This document shows, in pieces, positions 52,946 through 61,434 of a stretch of 64,000 nucleotides of DNA (its first letter is position 1; every line of letters starts with the position of its first letter). The notes under the pieces were generated by a model that was not told where the DNA came from, made no database searches, and worked only from the letters and a program-made list of their open reading frames with translations. The DNA lies in the NCBI RefSeq assembly GCF_017876395.1, contig NZ_JAGINX010000001.1, positions 2,480,001 to 2,544,000 of the forward strand, in the 5' to 3' direction. A program made the position numbers and the translations under genes. This DNA is from Nesterenkonia lacusekhoensis. Its GTDB lineage: Bacteria > Actinomycetota > Actinomycetes > Actinomycetales > Micrococcaceae.

Positions 52946-53932
52946 TCAGATTCTGCCGAACTCTGCTGAGTCCACGGTCCAGGCGCGAGCCTGGTCACTG
53001 ATGGTGATGCCCAGTCCGGGCCGGTCCGGAATCAGCATGCGCCCGTCCTTGGTCTCCAGGCGCATGAACTGTGTGATTCCGCCGACCCGAGGTGCATCGG
53101 GCTGAATGATGTCGCAGGCCCCGCCGTCGATCAGCCGTTCGTGCTCTGCCACGGAGGCGAGCATCTCACCGGTGGCGATCGGTGTGTCCAGGGTTCGGGT
53201 CAGACGTGCGTGGCCTTCGACGTCGTAGGCATCCAGGGGCTCCTCGATCCAGACCAGGTCGAACTCCTCCAGGCGGCGCCCCATGCGCAGCGCAGTGCTG
53301 TGGTCCCACTGCTGGTTCGCGTCGACCATGAGCGGGACGTCGTCGCCGATGTGCTCACGCACTCCACGCACGCGCCTGATGTCCTCGGCGCTGTCCGGCA
53401 GGCCCACTTTGATCTTGATGCCGCCGATGCCCTCTTCCACAGAGCGGCTCGCGCGATCTCTGACCTCATCCAGGGAGGCGTTCAGGAAGCCGCCCGAGGT
53501 GTTGTACGTCCGCACCGAGTCACGGTGGGCGCCCAGCAGCTTGGCCAGGGGAAGATCGGCTCGTTTGGCCTTGAGGTCGTAGAGCGCGATGTCGACGGCG
53601 GCCAGCGCCTGAGTGGCCAGACCGGAGCGTCCCACGGAGGCCCCTGCCCACTGCAGCTTGGTGATCAGCCGACCGATGTCATTGGGGTCCTCCCCGATGA
53701 GTCCTTCGGCCACTTCCTTGGCATGGGCGAACTGAGCGGGTCCGCCGGCGCGCTTGGAGTAGCTGAACCCGATCCCCTCAAGGCCTTGTTCGGTGCTGAT
53801 CTCGGCGAAGAGGAAGGCGACTTCCGTCATCGGCTTCTGACGGCCGGTGAAGACCTTGGCATCTGAGATGGCCGTCTTCAGCGGGAGGGTCACGGAGGAC
53901 AGTTTGACGCCTCGGATGGAGTCAGCGGACAT
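52946..53932 (-). CDS. Enolase-superfamily (MR/MLE) sugar-acid dehydratase, internally deleted
   Basis: 328 residues. The family features are present up to the fifth barrel strand: KxK base motif GIGGIKIKVGLPD, and metal ligands in LMVDANQQWDH, LVWIEEPLDAYD and PIATGEMLASV. After DAPRVGGITQFMRL the sequence jumps to ETKDGRMLIPDRPGLGITIS, the normal C-terminal end. The intervening 40-50 residues, including the catalytic His region and the seventh and eighth barrel strands, are missing; relatives are about 370-390 residues. The gene stays open (in-frame deletion near 53050-53065), but the product should be inactive. The ending resembles L-talarate/galactarate-type dehydratases. Confidence 0.78.
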   Translation of the reverse strand: MSADSIRGVKLSSVTLPLKTAISDAKVFTGRQKPMTEVAFLFAEISTEQGLEGIGFSYSKRAGGPAQFAHAKEVAEGLIGEDPNDIGRLITKLQWAGASVGRSGLATQALAAVDIALYDLKAKRADLPLAKLLGAHRDSVRTYNTSGGFLNASLDEVRDRASRSVEEGIGGIKIKVGLPDSAEDIRRVRGVREHIGDDVPLMVDANQQWDHSTALRMGRRLEEFDLVWIEEPLDAYDVEGHARLTRTLDTPIATGEMLASVAEHERLIDGGACDIIQPDAPRVGGITQFMRLETKDGRMLIPDRPGLGITISDQARAWTVDSAEFGRI

Positions 53933-54053
53933 GGGTCTCCTCAGGGGCAGAGCGGATCGATGTGAGATGGATCATGGTCTGGTGACCTGAGGTTAGACCC
54001 GGGCTCGATGCCTGTCTAGGACAAAATGAGGATCGCTCGATACCGCTGGGGAA

Positions 54054-54305
54054 TCAGCTCGGCCCCAGTCCGTCTGCGCGGAGGTGCTCGAGCAGGCGTT
54101 CTACGACCGGGTTGGTGTTCTCCGGCGACCAGAGGGCGTGAAGCTCGATGCGGGAGTCCTCGCCATGGTCCAAGGGCAGGTACTTCACCGAAGGCGTCGC
54201 GATCTGCTGGGTGGACTCCGGCACGAACGCCAGGCCTCGCCCGGCTCCCACCAGTGCCAGGATCGTGAGCACCTGAGAGGTGCGATGCACGATCTGATCA
54301 TCATC
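54054..54305 (-). pseudogene. LysR-family regulator, C-terminal remnant
   Basis: About 80 codons of the effector-domain end: IVHRTSQVLTILALVGAGRG, LAFVPESTQQIATPSVKYLP, and VVERLLEHLRADG before the stop. The helix-turn-helix and most of the effector domain are gone. At its broken 5' side it runs into a rhamnulokinase remnant on the other strand, so a deletion joined the two genes. It was probably the divergent regulator of the sugar-acid cluster. Confidence 0.75.
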
Positions 54306-55141
54306 GATGGGCAGCTGCTGATGGTGCCCGACCTGCTGGGCTACTGGCTGACCGGGCAGCGCTGCGCCGAGAGCACCCGATGACCCTGGTGGGCTCCCAT
54401 GACACCGCCTCCGCCGTGGTGGGGACCCCGCTGTCGGGGCCGGACGCCGCCTACATCTCCTGCGGCACCTGGGGACTGGTCGGCCTGGAGCTGGAGGCGC
54501 CGGTGGTCACCGAGGACTCCCGGCAGGCCAACTTCACCAACGAGGGCGGGGTGGACGGCACCACTCGTTTCCTGACCAACGTCATGGGCACCTGGCTGCT
54601 CTCCGAGACGCTGCGCACCTGGGCACGGGAGGACGCCGCCGCAGCGGGGCAGGAACCCAGTCTCACGGCCCTGCTGGAGGCCGCAGCCGAGGTGCCGGCC
54701 GAAGCCGTCGTCTTCGACGTCCAGGACGAACGGTTCGTCGCCCCCGGTGATATGCCGGCGCGGATCGCCGCACTGTGCACGGAGCAGGACCTGCCGGTGC
54801 CGGGCACTCGTGCCGAACTGGTGTGCAGCATCGTCGAATCCATCGCGGCCGGCTTCGCCCGCGCGCTGGATGATGCGGCGCGGCTCTCCGGGCGGAGTCC
54901 CGGTGCTGTGCATATGGTCGGGGGAGGATCGCAGAACGCGCTGCTGTGCCAGGCGACCGCGGACCGCTCCGGGCTGACCGTGGTGGCCGGCCCGGTGGAG
55001 GCGACCGTCCTGGGCAACCTGCTGATCCAAGCCCGCTCCGCAGGGACGCTGAGCGGCGGACTGCCCGACCTGCGGGAGCTGATCTCCCGCACGCAGCGGC
55101 TGAGAACCTATAGGCCTGCCCCGGCAGCAGGCCGTGGCTGA
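54296..55141 (+). pseudogene. rhaB: Rhamnulokinase (FGGY kinase), internally deleted
   Basis: Two pieces of an FGGY sugar kinase most like RhaB. 54296-54379 encodes the middle segment LLMVPDLLGYWLTGQRCAES. From 54380, in another phase, comes the C-terminal domain: TLVGSHDTASAVVGTPLSGP, AYISCGTWGLVGLELEAPVV, TNVMGTWLLSETLRTW and the ATP-site block VHMVGGGSQNALLCQATADR. The N-terminal domain and a stretch between the two pieces are missing, and they are not in the same frame. An intact RhaB has about 480 residues. The 3' end keeps operon spacing to lldD (12 bp). Confidence 0.8.
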
Positions 55142-55153
55142 GAGGAAAGCACG

Positions 55154-56410
55154 ATGACAGAACCCAAGAACCGGAACCGGATCCAGCGCCAGGTGCCCAA
55201 GCCCCGTGACCTCGCGCCGCTGATGAAGTTCAAGGCGATCGATCTCAACGCGTCCCGGCGGCGGCTCAACGCGGCCCTGACCATCGAAGATCTGCGGAAG
55301 GTGGCCAAGCGCCGCACTCCCAAGGCTGCCTTCGACTACACCGACGGCGCCGCTGAGGGTGAGCTCTCCCTGGCCCGGGCTCGCCGGGCGTTCGAGGATG
55401 TGGAGTTTCACCCCTCGATCCTGCGTGACGTCTCCGCAGTGGACACCTCCACGGAGATCTTCGGCGGGTCCTCAACACTGCCCTTCGGCATCGCGCCCAC
55501 CGGGTTCACCCGTCTGATGCAGACCGAGGGCGAGGCCGCCGGAGCCGGTGCGGCCGGGGCGGCAGGCATCCCCTTCACCCTCTCCACGCTGGGCACCACC
55601 AGCATCGAGGACGTCAAAGCCGCCAACCCGCAGGGCCGCAACTGGTTCCAGCTCTACGTGATGAAGGACCGGGAGGTCTCCTACGAGCTCACCCGCAGAG
55701 CCGACGACGCCGGCTTCGACACCCTCTTCTTCACTGTGGACACTCCGGTGGCCGGGGCCCGCCTGCGCGACACCCGCAACGGCTTCTCCATTCCGCCGCA
55801 GCTGAGCGTGAACACCATCCTCAACGCCGTGCCGCGCCCCTGGTGGTGGATCGACTTCCTGACCACCCCGCCGCTGGAGTTCGCCTCACTGACCTCGACC
55901 GGCGGCACCGTCGGCGAGCTGATCGACAAAGCCTTCGACCCCTCCATCAGCTTCGAGGACCTGAAGATCATCCGGGACCTGTTCAGCGGCCGGATCGTGG
56001 TCAAGGGCGTCCAGACGGTCGAGGACGCGAAGAAGCTGGCCGAGCTCGGGGTGGACGGCGTCGTGCTCTCCAACCACGGCGGCCGTCAGCTGGACCGGGC
56101 GCCGGTGCCCTTCCATCTGCTGCCGGAGGTGGTGCGCGAGGTCGGGCAGGACCTGGACGTCACGTTGGACACCGGGATCATGAACGGCGCCGACATCGTC
56201 GCCTCGCTGGCGATGGGCGCGAAGTTCACCTTCATCGGCCGGGCCTATCTCTATGGGCTCATGGCCGGCGGTCGCCCCGGTGTGGACCGGGCGATCGAGA
56301 TCCTGCGGGACCAGATCGTGCGGACGATGAAGCTTCTGGAGGTCTCCGAGGTCGCCGAGCTGGAGCCCAAGCACGTCACTCAGCTGGAGCGTTTCCACCG
56401 CCGAGGCTGA
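55154..56410 (+). CDS. lldD: FMN-dependent alpha-hydroxy-acid dehydrogenase (L-lactate dehydrogenase type)
   Basis: A complete 418-residue member of the glycolate oxidase/lactate dehydrogenase family. [20 protein letters not shown] and [20 protein letters not shown] hold the FMN N-terminal site. [20 protein letters not shown], the catalytic histidine block [20 protein letters not shown] and [20 protein letters not shown] complete the barrel. It oxidises an L-2-hydroxy acid, most likely L-lactate. In the surrounding deoxy-sugar cluster, lactate would come from rhamnose or fucose breakdown. It appears to be intact while most neighbours are broken. Confidence 0.92.
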   Translation: MTEPKNRNRIQRQVPKPRDLAPLMKFKAIDLNASRRRLNAALTIEDLRKVAKRRTPKAAFDYTDGAAEGELSLARARRAFEDVEFHPSILRDVSAVDTSTEIFGGSSTLPFGIAPTGFTRLMQTEGEAAGAGAAGAAGIPFTLSTLGTTSIEDVKAANPQGRNWFQLYVMKDREVSYELTRRADDAGFDTLFFTVDTPVAGARLRDTRNGFSIPPQLSVNTILNAVPRPWWWIDFLTTPPLEFASLTSTGGTVGELIDKAFDPSISFEDLKIIRDLFSGRIVVKGVQTVEDAKKLAELGVDGVVLSNHGGRQLDRAPVPFHLLPEVVREVGQDLDVTLDTGIMNGADIVASLAMGAKFTFIGRAYLYGLMAGGRPGVDRAIEILRDQIVRTMKLLEVSEVAELEPKHVTQLERFHRRG

Positions 56411-56505
56411 GCGGGAGTCGTCGCGGATCCGCTTCTGCCGCGGCTGCACTCTCGCTGCGCTCAGCGCTCCTGGGCTCGGTCCTGCTGTGCCCAGTCTTGC
56501 TCAGC

Positions 56506-56800
56506 TCAGTTCTCGTGACTTTCTGCATGGGCCGAGAGCACCCGCCTGCTGGCGGTGGCCATATGGGCTGCCATCGCCTCGGCGGCCCCCTGAGGGTCCC
56601 GTGCGGTGATGGCGTCCAGCACGGCGGTGTGCTCGTCGCGGGCTCGGCAGGCGTGATCGGGGGAGTGGACGCTGCGGTCCACCCACACGCGCAGCAGCGC
56701 TCGGACGCTCTGCAGCACCACGGCCAGCGCCGTGTTCTGTGAGGCTGCCGCAATGCCCTGATGGAAGTGCGCGTCCGCCTCGACGAAGGCCTGGGGGCGC
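56506..56800 (-). pseudogene. GntR/FadR-family regulator, C-terminal remnant
   Basis: The end of an FCD ligand-binding domain: AFVEADAHFHQGIAAASQNT, then VVLQSVRALLRVWVDRSVHS, DEHTAVLDAITARDPQGAAE and AMAAHMATASRRVL. The N-terminal helix-turn-helix and first FCD helices are absent. At its 5' side it abuts a permease remnant on the opposite strand near 56795, indicating a deletion between two divergent genes. Confidence 0.75.
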
Positions 56801-57357
56801 TGATCGGCCAACCGGGCTTCGCTCTGCTGCTGACCGTGGCCCTGGCGATCTACGTGCTGGGTGTGCGCAACGGCTGGAGGATGGAGGAGCTCGGCGGCCT
56901 CATGGACGCCTCCCTGGCTCCTGCCGCCATCGTGGTCTTCGTGACGGGTGCCGGAGGCGTCTTCGCCCGCATCCTCACCGACACCGGCATCGGGGAGACG
57001 ATCTCTGCCCTGATGCTGGACACCGGTGTGCCGATCCTGCTGCTGGCCTTCCTGCTGGCGAGCGTCTTCAAGGTCGCGCAGGGGTCCGGCACGGTGGCCA
57101 CGCTTGCCGCTGCGGGCCTGGTGCAGTCCACGGTCACCGCCGGTGACTACACCTCCCTGCAGGTGGCGCTGATCGTCCTGGCGATCGGCTGCGGCTCCAC
57201 CGCGCTGTCCCACGTCAATGACTCCGGCTTCTGGGTGGCCAATAAGTTCATGGGCCTCTCCGTCGCCGACGGGCTGCGGACCTGGACGGTATTGACCACG
57301 ATCCTGGGATGGGCTGGAATGCTGATCATCAGTGCGCTGTGGATGGTGATCTCGTGA
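56795..57357 (+). pseudogene. GntP-family permease, C-terminal remnant
   Basis: About 188 codons matching the C-terminal part of gluconate-type permeases: FALLLTVALAIYVLGVRNGW, LAPAAIVVFVTGAGGVFARI, KVAQGSGTVATLAAAGLVQS and CGSTALSHVNDSGFWVANKF, ending TILGWAGMLIISALWMVIS. GntP proteins have about 450 residues, so more than half is missing. It lies 14 bp before the SDR gene, so permease and dehydrogenase were one operon. Confidence 0.8.
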
Positions 57358-57371
57358 GAGAGGGGCGAGCA

Positions 57372-58189
57372 GTGAAGGACACTCCGGCTCAGGACGGGTC
57401 CGCACCGTCTGTGACGCTGCCTCTGCGGGGCCAGCGGGTGCTCGTCACCGGCTCACCGGCGCCGGCTCCGGCATCGGCGAGGCCACCGCGCGGATGGCCG
57501 CGGAGCAGGGCGTCGCCGTCGCCGCGGCAGACATCGACCACGCAGCAGTCGGCAGAGTCGCCGAGGAGATCAGGTCACGCGGAGGATCCGCGACGGCGCT
57601 GACGGCCGATGTCTCCCAGGAGGATCAGGTGCAGCGGCTGTTCACCGAGGCCGCGGCGGAGCTCGGTCCGATCACCGGCGTGGTCAACAACGCAGGGGTC
57701 ATCGTCACCAAACCCCTGGTGGAGACCACGCAGGAGGAGTGGGACCGCTGCCTGGACGTCAACGCCCGGGGTGTCTTCTTCGGCTGCAAGCACGCGGTGC
57801 TGCATTTTCGCGAGCACGGGATCCAGGGGTCGATCGTCAACACCGGGTCCATCTCTGCGCTCACCGGCCAGCACCGCCAGGCGGCCTATGCGGCGTCGAA
57901 GGGCGCGGTGGTCCAGCTGGCCCGCCAGATCGCAGTGGAGCACGCGGCCGAAGGGATCCGGTGCAACTCGGTGGGTCCCGGCTCCGTGCACTCCGCGGTC
58001 CTCGACTCCTTCCTCAGCGGACAGGACGACCCTGCCGCCGCGGAGAGGAAGCTGGCACAGACCCACCCCATGCAGCGGGTCGGACGGGCCGAGGAGATCG
58101 CCGCGGCGAACTGCTTCCTGCTCTCCTCCGCGGCATCCTTCATCACCGGTTCCAACCTCCAAGCCGACGGCGGGTACACCGCCGCATAA
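57372..58189 (+). pseudogene. SDR-family dehydrogenase with frameshifting 8-bp duplication
   Basis: From the GTG at 57372 the protein runs to VTLPLRGQRVLVTG. There TCACCGGC is present twice in tandem (57445-57460), shifting the frame inside the NAD-binding glycine motif. Removing one copy restores VLVTGAGSGIGEATARMAAE, and the gene then continues in the later frame. VVNNAGVIVTKPLVETTQEE follows, the catalytic Ser and YAASKGAVVQLARQIAVEHA, and a terminal SSAASFITGSNLQADGGYTA. The restored protein would have about 269 residues and probably oxidised a sugar or sugar acid. No other damage is seen, so the mutation looks recent. Confidence 0.85.
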
Positions 58190-58243
58190 CCCGCAGCCCA
58201 TGTGACCGCCGCACCGCACACCGCCCGACGAGAGGAGAGGCCC

Positions 58244-59206
58244 GTGCAGCCCCTGCCCGCAGAACTGATGGCACCCGACGCCCAGCTCACCCAGGTGGCC
58301 ACCGGGGCCACGTGGTCCGAAGGGCCCTGCTGGATCCCCGACGCCGGCGTGCTGCGCTGCTCCGACATCCACGGCGACCGCATCCTGCAGTACACCCCCT
58401 CCTCAGATGACCCGCGGCGCGGAGAGGTGACCGAACACCGCACCGGTGTGGAGTTCACCAACGGGCGCACCTGGCATCCGGAGGGCTATGCGGTGCAGTG
58501 CTCCCACGGGCTGCGCCGTGTGGAGGCGGAGCGCGACGGCGTCGTGGAGCCGTTGGTCGACTCGTGGAACGGAGTGCGGCTGAACTCGCCCAATGATGTG
58601 GTGGTCGACGGCGACGGCTCCGTCTGGTTCACCGATCCGCACTATGGGCTCACCTCGCCGGGGGAGGGGTATCCGGGCGAGATGGAGTACGGCGCCTGCT
58701 ATGTCTTCCGCTGGGAGCCGGCGTCGGGACGTCTGGATCCGGTGGTGACCGATATGGAGGAGCCCAACGGGCTGGCCTTCTCCGCAGACGGCGCCACGCT
58801 GTACGTGGCCGACTCCTCGGCAGTGCGCAAGCCTGAGGGCGTGGGCAACCGGCATGTGCGGGCCTATCGCGTGGAACGCGCTGATGATGCTGACGGCGTG
58901 GGTCCTGAAGGTGCAGGCCCTGCCGTGCGCTGCACCGAGGGCCGGACCCTCTTCGAGATCCCCGCAGGCGTCCCGGACGGGCTGCGCGTGGACGAGTCAG
59001 GACGAATCTGGTGCTCAGCGGCTGACGGAGTTCACGTCTATACTCCTGAGGGCGAGCACCTGGGGCATCTGCCGGTACCGGAGGTGGTGGCGAACCTCTG
59101 CTTCGGCGGAGAGGATGGCAGGGACCTGTTCATCACAGCGACCACCAGCATCTACCATCTGCCGGTCACCGTGCGTGATGCCGCCTGGACGAGGATCTCC
59201 GCCTAG
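58244..59206 (+). CDS. SMP-30/gluconolactonase family protein
   Basis: A beta-propeller lactonase of about 320 residues. Metal-site blocks are WSEGPCWIPDAGVLRCSDIH, GVEFTNGRTWHPEGYAVQCS, LNSPNDVVVDGDGSVWFTDP, EEPNGLAFSADGATLYVADS and PDGLRVDESGRIWCSAADGV. It would hydrolyse a sugar lactone formed by the neighbouring dehydrogenase to the acid used by the dehydratase. The GTG at 58244 after GAGGAGAGG is preferred to an in-frame GTG at 58202. It appears intact and is the last gene of the cluster. Confidence 0.9.
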   Translation: MQPLPAELMAPDAQLTQVATGATWSEGPCWIPDAGVLRCSDIHGDRILQYTPSSDDPRRGEVTEHRTGVEFTNGRTWHPEGYAVQCSHGLRRVEAERDGVVEPLVDSWNGVRLNSPNDVVVDGDGSVWFTDPHYGLTSPGEGYPGEMEYGACYVFRWEPASGRLDPVVTDMEEPNGLAFSADGATLYVADSSAVRKPEGVGNRHVRAYRVERADDADGVGPEGAGPAVRCTEGRTLFEIPAGVPDGLRVDESGRIWCSAADGVHVYTPEGEHLGHLPVPEVVANLCFGGEDGRDLFITATTSIYHLPVTVRDAAWTRISA

Positions 59207-59233
59207 GTCCCGCGGGCGGACTTCCTCAGATAT

Positions 59234-59249
59234 AGTGCTGTGCATCACA
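59234..59249. promoter_or_regulatory. Possible CRP-like site before the stress-protein gene
   Basis: AGTGCTGTGCATCACA has a perfect TCACA half and a poor left half relative to TGTGA-N6-TCACA. It is nested in CAGATAT...ATATCTG arms (59227-59255), in an AT-rich promoter region. Confidence 0.3.
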
Positions 59250-59290
59250 TATCTGTCTGATCATAGGTTGAATATAAGAGGAGCATCATC

Positions 59291-59719
59291 ATGACCGGTC
59301 CGATCATCGTCGGCGTCGACGGCAGCCCCACCGCACGCAAGGCCGCAGAGACTGCCAAGGATCTCGCCGCGAAGCTCGGAGTGTCCCTGCACGTGGTCTC
59401 CGCGCACACCGAGCACAAGATCACCCACACCAACTCCGGCTCCGACCAGTGGGAGATCTCCAGTGCGGACAACGCCCTCTACATCGCCGAAGAGGTGGTG
59501 AAGAAGCTGCGCACCCCGGGTCAGAACATCGTGCCCGCCTCCGCCCACGGCAAGCCTGCAGAGGCGCTGATGAGCTACGCGGACAAGGTCGGGGCCCACC
59601 TGATCGTCGTCGGCAACCAGCGTATGCGCGGTGTCACCCGTGTTCTGGGCAGCGTGGCCAACTCGGTCTCGCACAACGCCACCTGCGACGTCTACATCGC
59701 CAACACCTACGAAGACTGA
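59291..59719 (+). CDS. Universal stress protein (UspA family)
   Basis: A single-domain Usp of 142 residues: PIIVGVDGSPTARKAAETAK at the N-terminus, and the ATP-binding loop HLIVVGNQRMRGVTRVLGSV ANSVSHNATCDVYIANT at the C-terminus. This approximates G-2x-G-9x-G-S/T, with Asn where the first loop usually has Gly-x-Gly. It follows AGAGGAGC and an AT-rich promoter. The exact function is unknown; family members bind ATP and are induced in stress or starvation. Confidence 0.92.
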   Translation: MTGPIIVGVDGSPTARKAAETAKDLAAKLGVSLHVVSAHTEHKITHTNSGSDQWEISSADNALYIAEEVVKKLRTPGQNIVPASAHGKPAEALMSYADKVGAHLIVVGNQRMRGVTRVLGSVANSVSHNATCDVYIANTYED

Positions 59720-59796
59720 GCCTCAGGTGCCGGCGGAGGGCAATCAATCCGCCGGCACCCCTGCAGGTTCGGCAATTCCATGGAAGAATCCCGGGC

Positions 59797-59938
59797 ATGT
59801 CCCACATTCCAGATTCTTCTGTGCCCGACGGCGACGGCCTGACGCCCAGCGCTGAGGAGCCCTCGGCGGGTGAGAAGAACCGGCGCCACGGCATCTTCCA
59901 GCGCTTCCTCGACGGCGTCGAGCTGGTCGGCAATAAGC
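59797..59938 (+). pseudogene. AbgT-family transporter, N-terminal remnant
   Basis: The ATG at 59797 starts MSHIPDSSVPDGDGLTPSAE and reaches RHGIFQRFLDGVELVGNK, the N-terminal cytoplasmic segment of AbgT (p-aminobenzoyl-glutamate-type) transporters, which normally continues with LPHP and twelve helices. At 59939 the reading enters the terminal repeat of an insertion sequence. No continuation of AbgT is found beyond either insertion element, so the rest was lost. Confidence 0.65.
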
Positions 59939-60005
59939 GGCTCTTCGCAGATGAGGGTGTAGAGACAGGTCCCAGTGGTCTGGGCGTGGCGGTGTCCGGA
60001 TAGAG

Positions 60006-60060
60006 GTCGAGGCCTTCCGACGATGGGAGTTACCACACAGCCCATCCGAAAGACCTCGAC
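60006..60060 (+). promoter_or_regulatory. Hairpin abutting the element 1 transposase start
   Basis: GTCGAGGCCTTCCG...ATGGG (60006-60027) pairs with CCCATCCGAAAGACCTCGAC (60041-60060), which ends immediately before the GTG start codon. It would hide the ribosome binding site in read-through transcripts and so limit transposition. Confidence 0.5.
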
Positions 60061-61371
60061 GTGCCCCAGCCTACGTTCACCGCCCCGGATCTCGACACCT
60101 TCTGCATGGTCGACGCGCTCGGCCTGACCGTCACCGGCCAGCACCTCGAACCTGAGAGAGCAGTGCTTCAGTGCCGAGTCCGTGAGGATGATCCCTGGTG
60201 CCGCTCCTGCGGCGGCGAAGGCATCCCGAAGGGCACGGTGCTGCGGAAATTGGCCCACGTCCCCTTGGGGTGGCGGCCCACCCAGCTCTGGATCCGAGTT
60301 CGCCGGTATCGGTGCCCAGACTGCCTGCGGGTCTGGCGCCAGGACACCACCGATGCCGCGGCCCCGCGGGCGAAGCTCTCCAGGCACGCGGTGCTCTGGG
60401 CGCTGAAGTCCGTGGTCATCGACAGGATGTCGATCGCTCGCCTCGCCGCCGGGCTGGACTGCTCATGGCACACCGTCAACGATGCCGTCCTCGCAGCGGG
60501 CCGGCAGCTACTCCTCGAGGATCCTCGCCGGTTCGATGGGGTCGCGGTGATCGGGGTCGATGAGCACTGCTGGCGCCACACCGGCCACGGATCCCACTAC
60601 GTGACCGTGATCATCGATCTGACCCCGGTCCGAGAACGTCGAGGCCCGGCCCGGCTGTTGGACATGGTCGAAGGACGCTCCAAGGCCGTGTTCGCCACCT
60701 GGCTCGGGACCCAGAGCGAGGACTTCCGCGCCGGGGTCGAGGTGGTCGCCATGGACGGGTTCTCCGGGTTCAAGACTGCCGCAGCAGAAGAGCTGCCCGA
60801 GGCCACCGCAGTGATGGACCCATTTCATGTCGTCGCGCTGGCCGGCGACGCGTTGGACCAGGCCCGGCAGCGCATCCAGCGTGAGACCACCGGCCACCGG
60901 GGGCGATCGGGTGATCCGCTCTACGGGGCGCGGAAGACGCTGCGCACCGGGGTCGATCTGCTCACTCCGGGCCAGGGGTCCAAGCTCGATCGAGTCTTCG
61001 GTTCTGATGAGCATGTCGAACTCGAGGCCACCTGGAGTGTGTATCAGAAGGTCGTCGCCGTCTACCGGCACCCGAAGACGAGCACCGGCAAGCAGTTACT
61101 CATCGAAGTCATCGATGCCCTGCGCCGCGGGGTGCCCAAGCGGTTGCCGGAGCTGATCAGCCTGGGCCGGACCCTGAAGCACCGAGCAGTGGACATCCTG
61201 GCCTACTTCGACCGGCCCGGCACCTCGAACGGACCCACTGAGGCGATCAACGGCCGGCTCGAGCATCTACGTGGGACCGCTCTGGGCTTCCGGAATCTGG
61301 CCAACTACGTCACCCGAGCGCTGCTGGACACTGGAGGATTCAGGCCCTTGCTACACCCTCATCTGCGATGA
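60061..61371 (+). CDS. tnp: ISL3-family transposase (element 1)
   Basis: 436 residues. An N-terminal zinc ribbon (WCRSCGGEGIP and YRCPDCLRVW) and a helix-turn-helix (IARLAAGLDCSWHTVNDAVL) precede the DDE catalytic domain. The first Asp is in GVIGVDEHCW-type AVIGVDEHCWRHTG, the second in EVVAMDGFSGFKTAAAEELP, followed by DPFHVVALAGDALDQARQRI. The Glu is in SNGPTEAINGRLEHLRGTAL GFRNLANYVTR. The gene is complete, so the element may be active. The GTG start abuts a hairpin. Confidence 0.93.
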   Translation: MPQPTFTAPDLDTFCMVDALGLTVTGQHLEPERAVLQCRVREDDPWCRSCGGEGIPKGTVLRKLAHVPLGWRPTQLWIRVRRYRCPDCLRVWRQDTTDAAAPRAKLSRHAVLWALKSVVIDRMSIARLAAGLDCSWHTVNDAVLAAGRQLLLEDPRRFDGVAVIGVDEHCWRHTGHGSHYVTVIIDLTPVRERRGPARLLDMVEGRSKAVFATWLGTQSEDFRAGVEVVAMDGFSGFKTAAAEELPEATAVMDPFHVVALAGDALDQARQRIQRETTGHRGRSGDPLYGARKTLRTGVDLLTPGQGSKLDRVFGSDEHVELEATWSVYQKVVAVYRHPKTSTGKQLLIEVIDALRRGVPKRLPELISLGRTLKHRAVDILAYFDRPGTSNGPTEAINGRLEHLRGTALGFRNLANYVTRALLDTGGFRPLLHPHLR

Positions 61372-61426
61372 GCCTGCTAAGTGGCGCTCGTGAGGGCCGT
61401 ATGACGATCGGCCTCCGGGGGCGCCT

Positions 61427-61434
61427 GCTATTCC
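61427..61434. repeat. Target-site duplication of element 2, left copy
   Basis: GCTATTCC, identical to 62922-62929 on the other side of the element. Confidence 0.9.

Larger units (their letters stand above)
59939..61374 (+). mobile_element. ISL3-family insertion sequence, element 1
   Basis: The terminal inverted repeats are 24 bp with one mismatch. The left end, 59939-59962, starts GGCTCTTCGCAGATG. The right end, 61351-61374, reads GGCTCATCGCAGATG inward. One transposase fills the element. ISL3 elements normally make 8-bp target duplications, but the flanks CAATAAGC and TGCTAAGT differ. This points to a deletion or recombination at one side after insertion. Confidence 0.88.
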
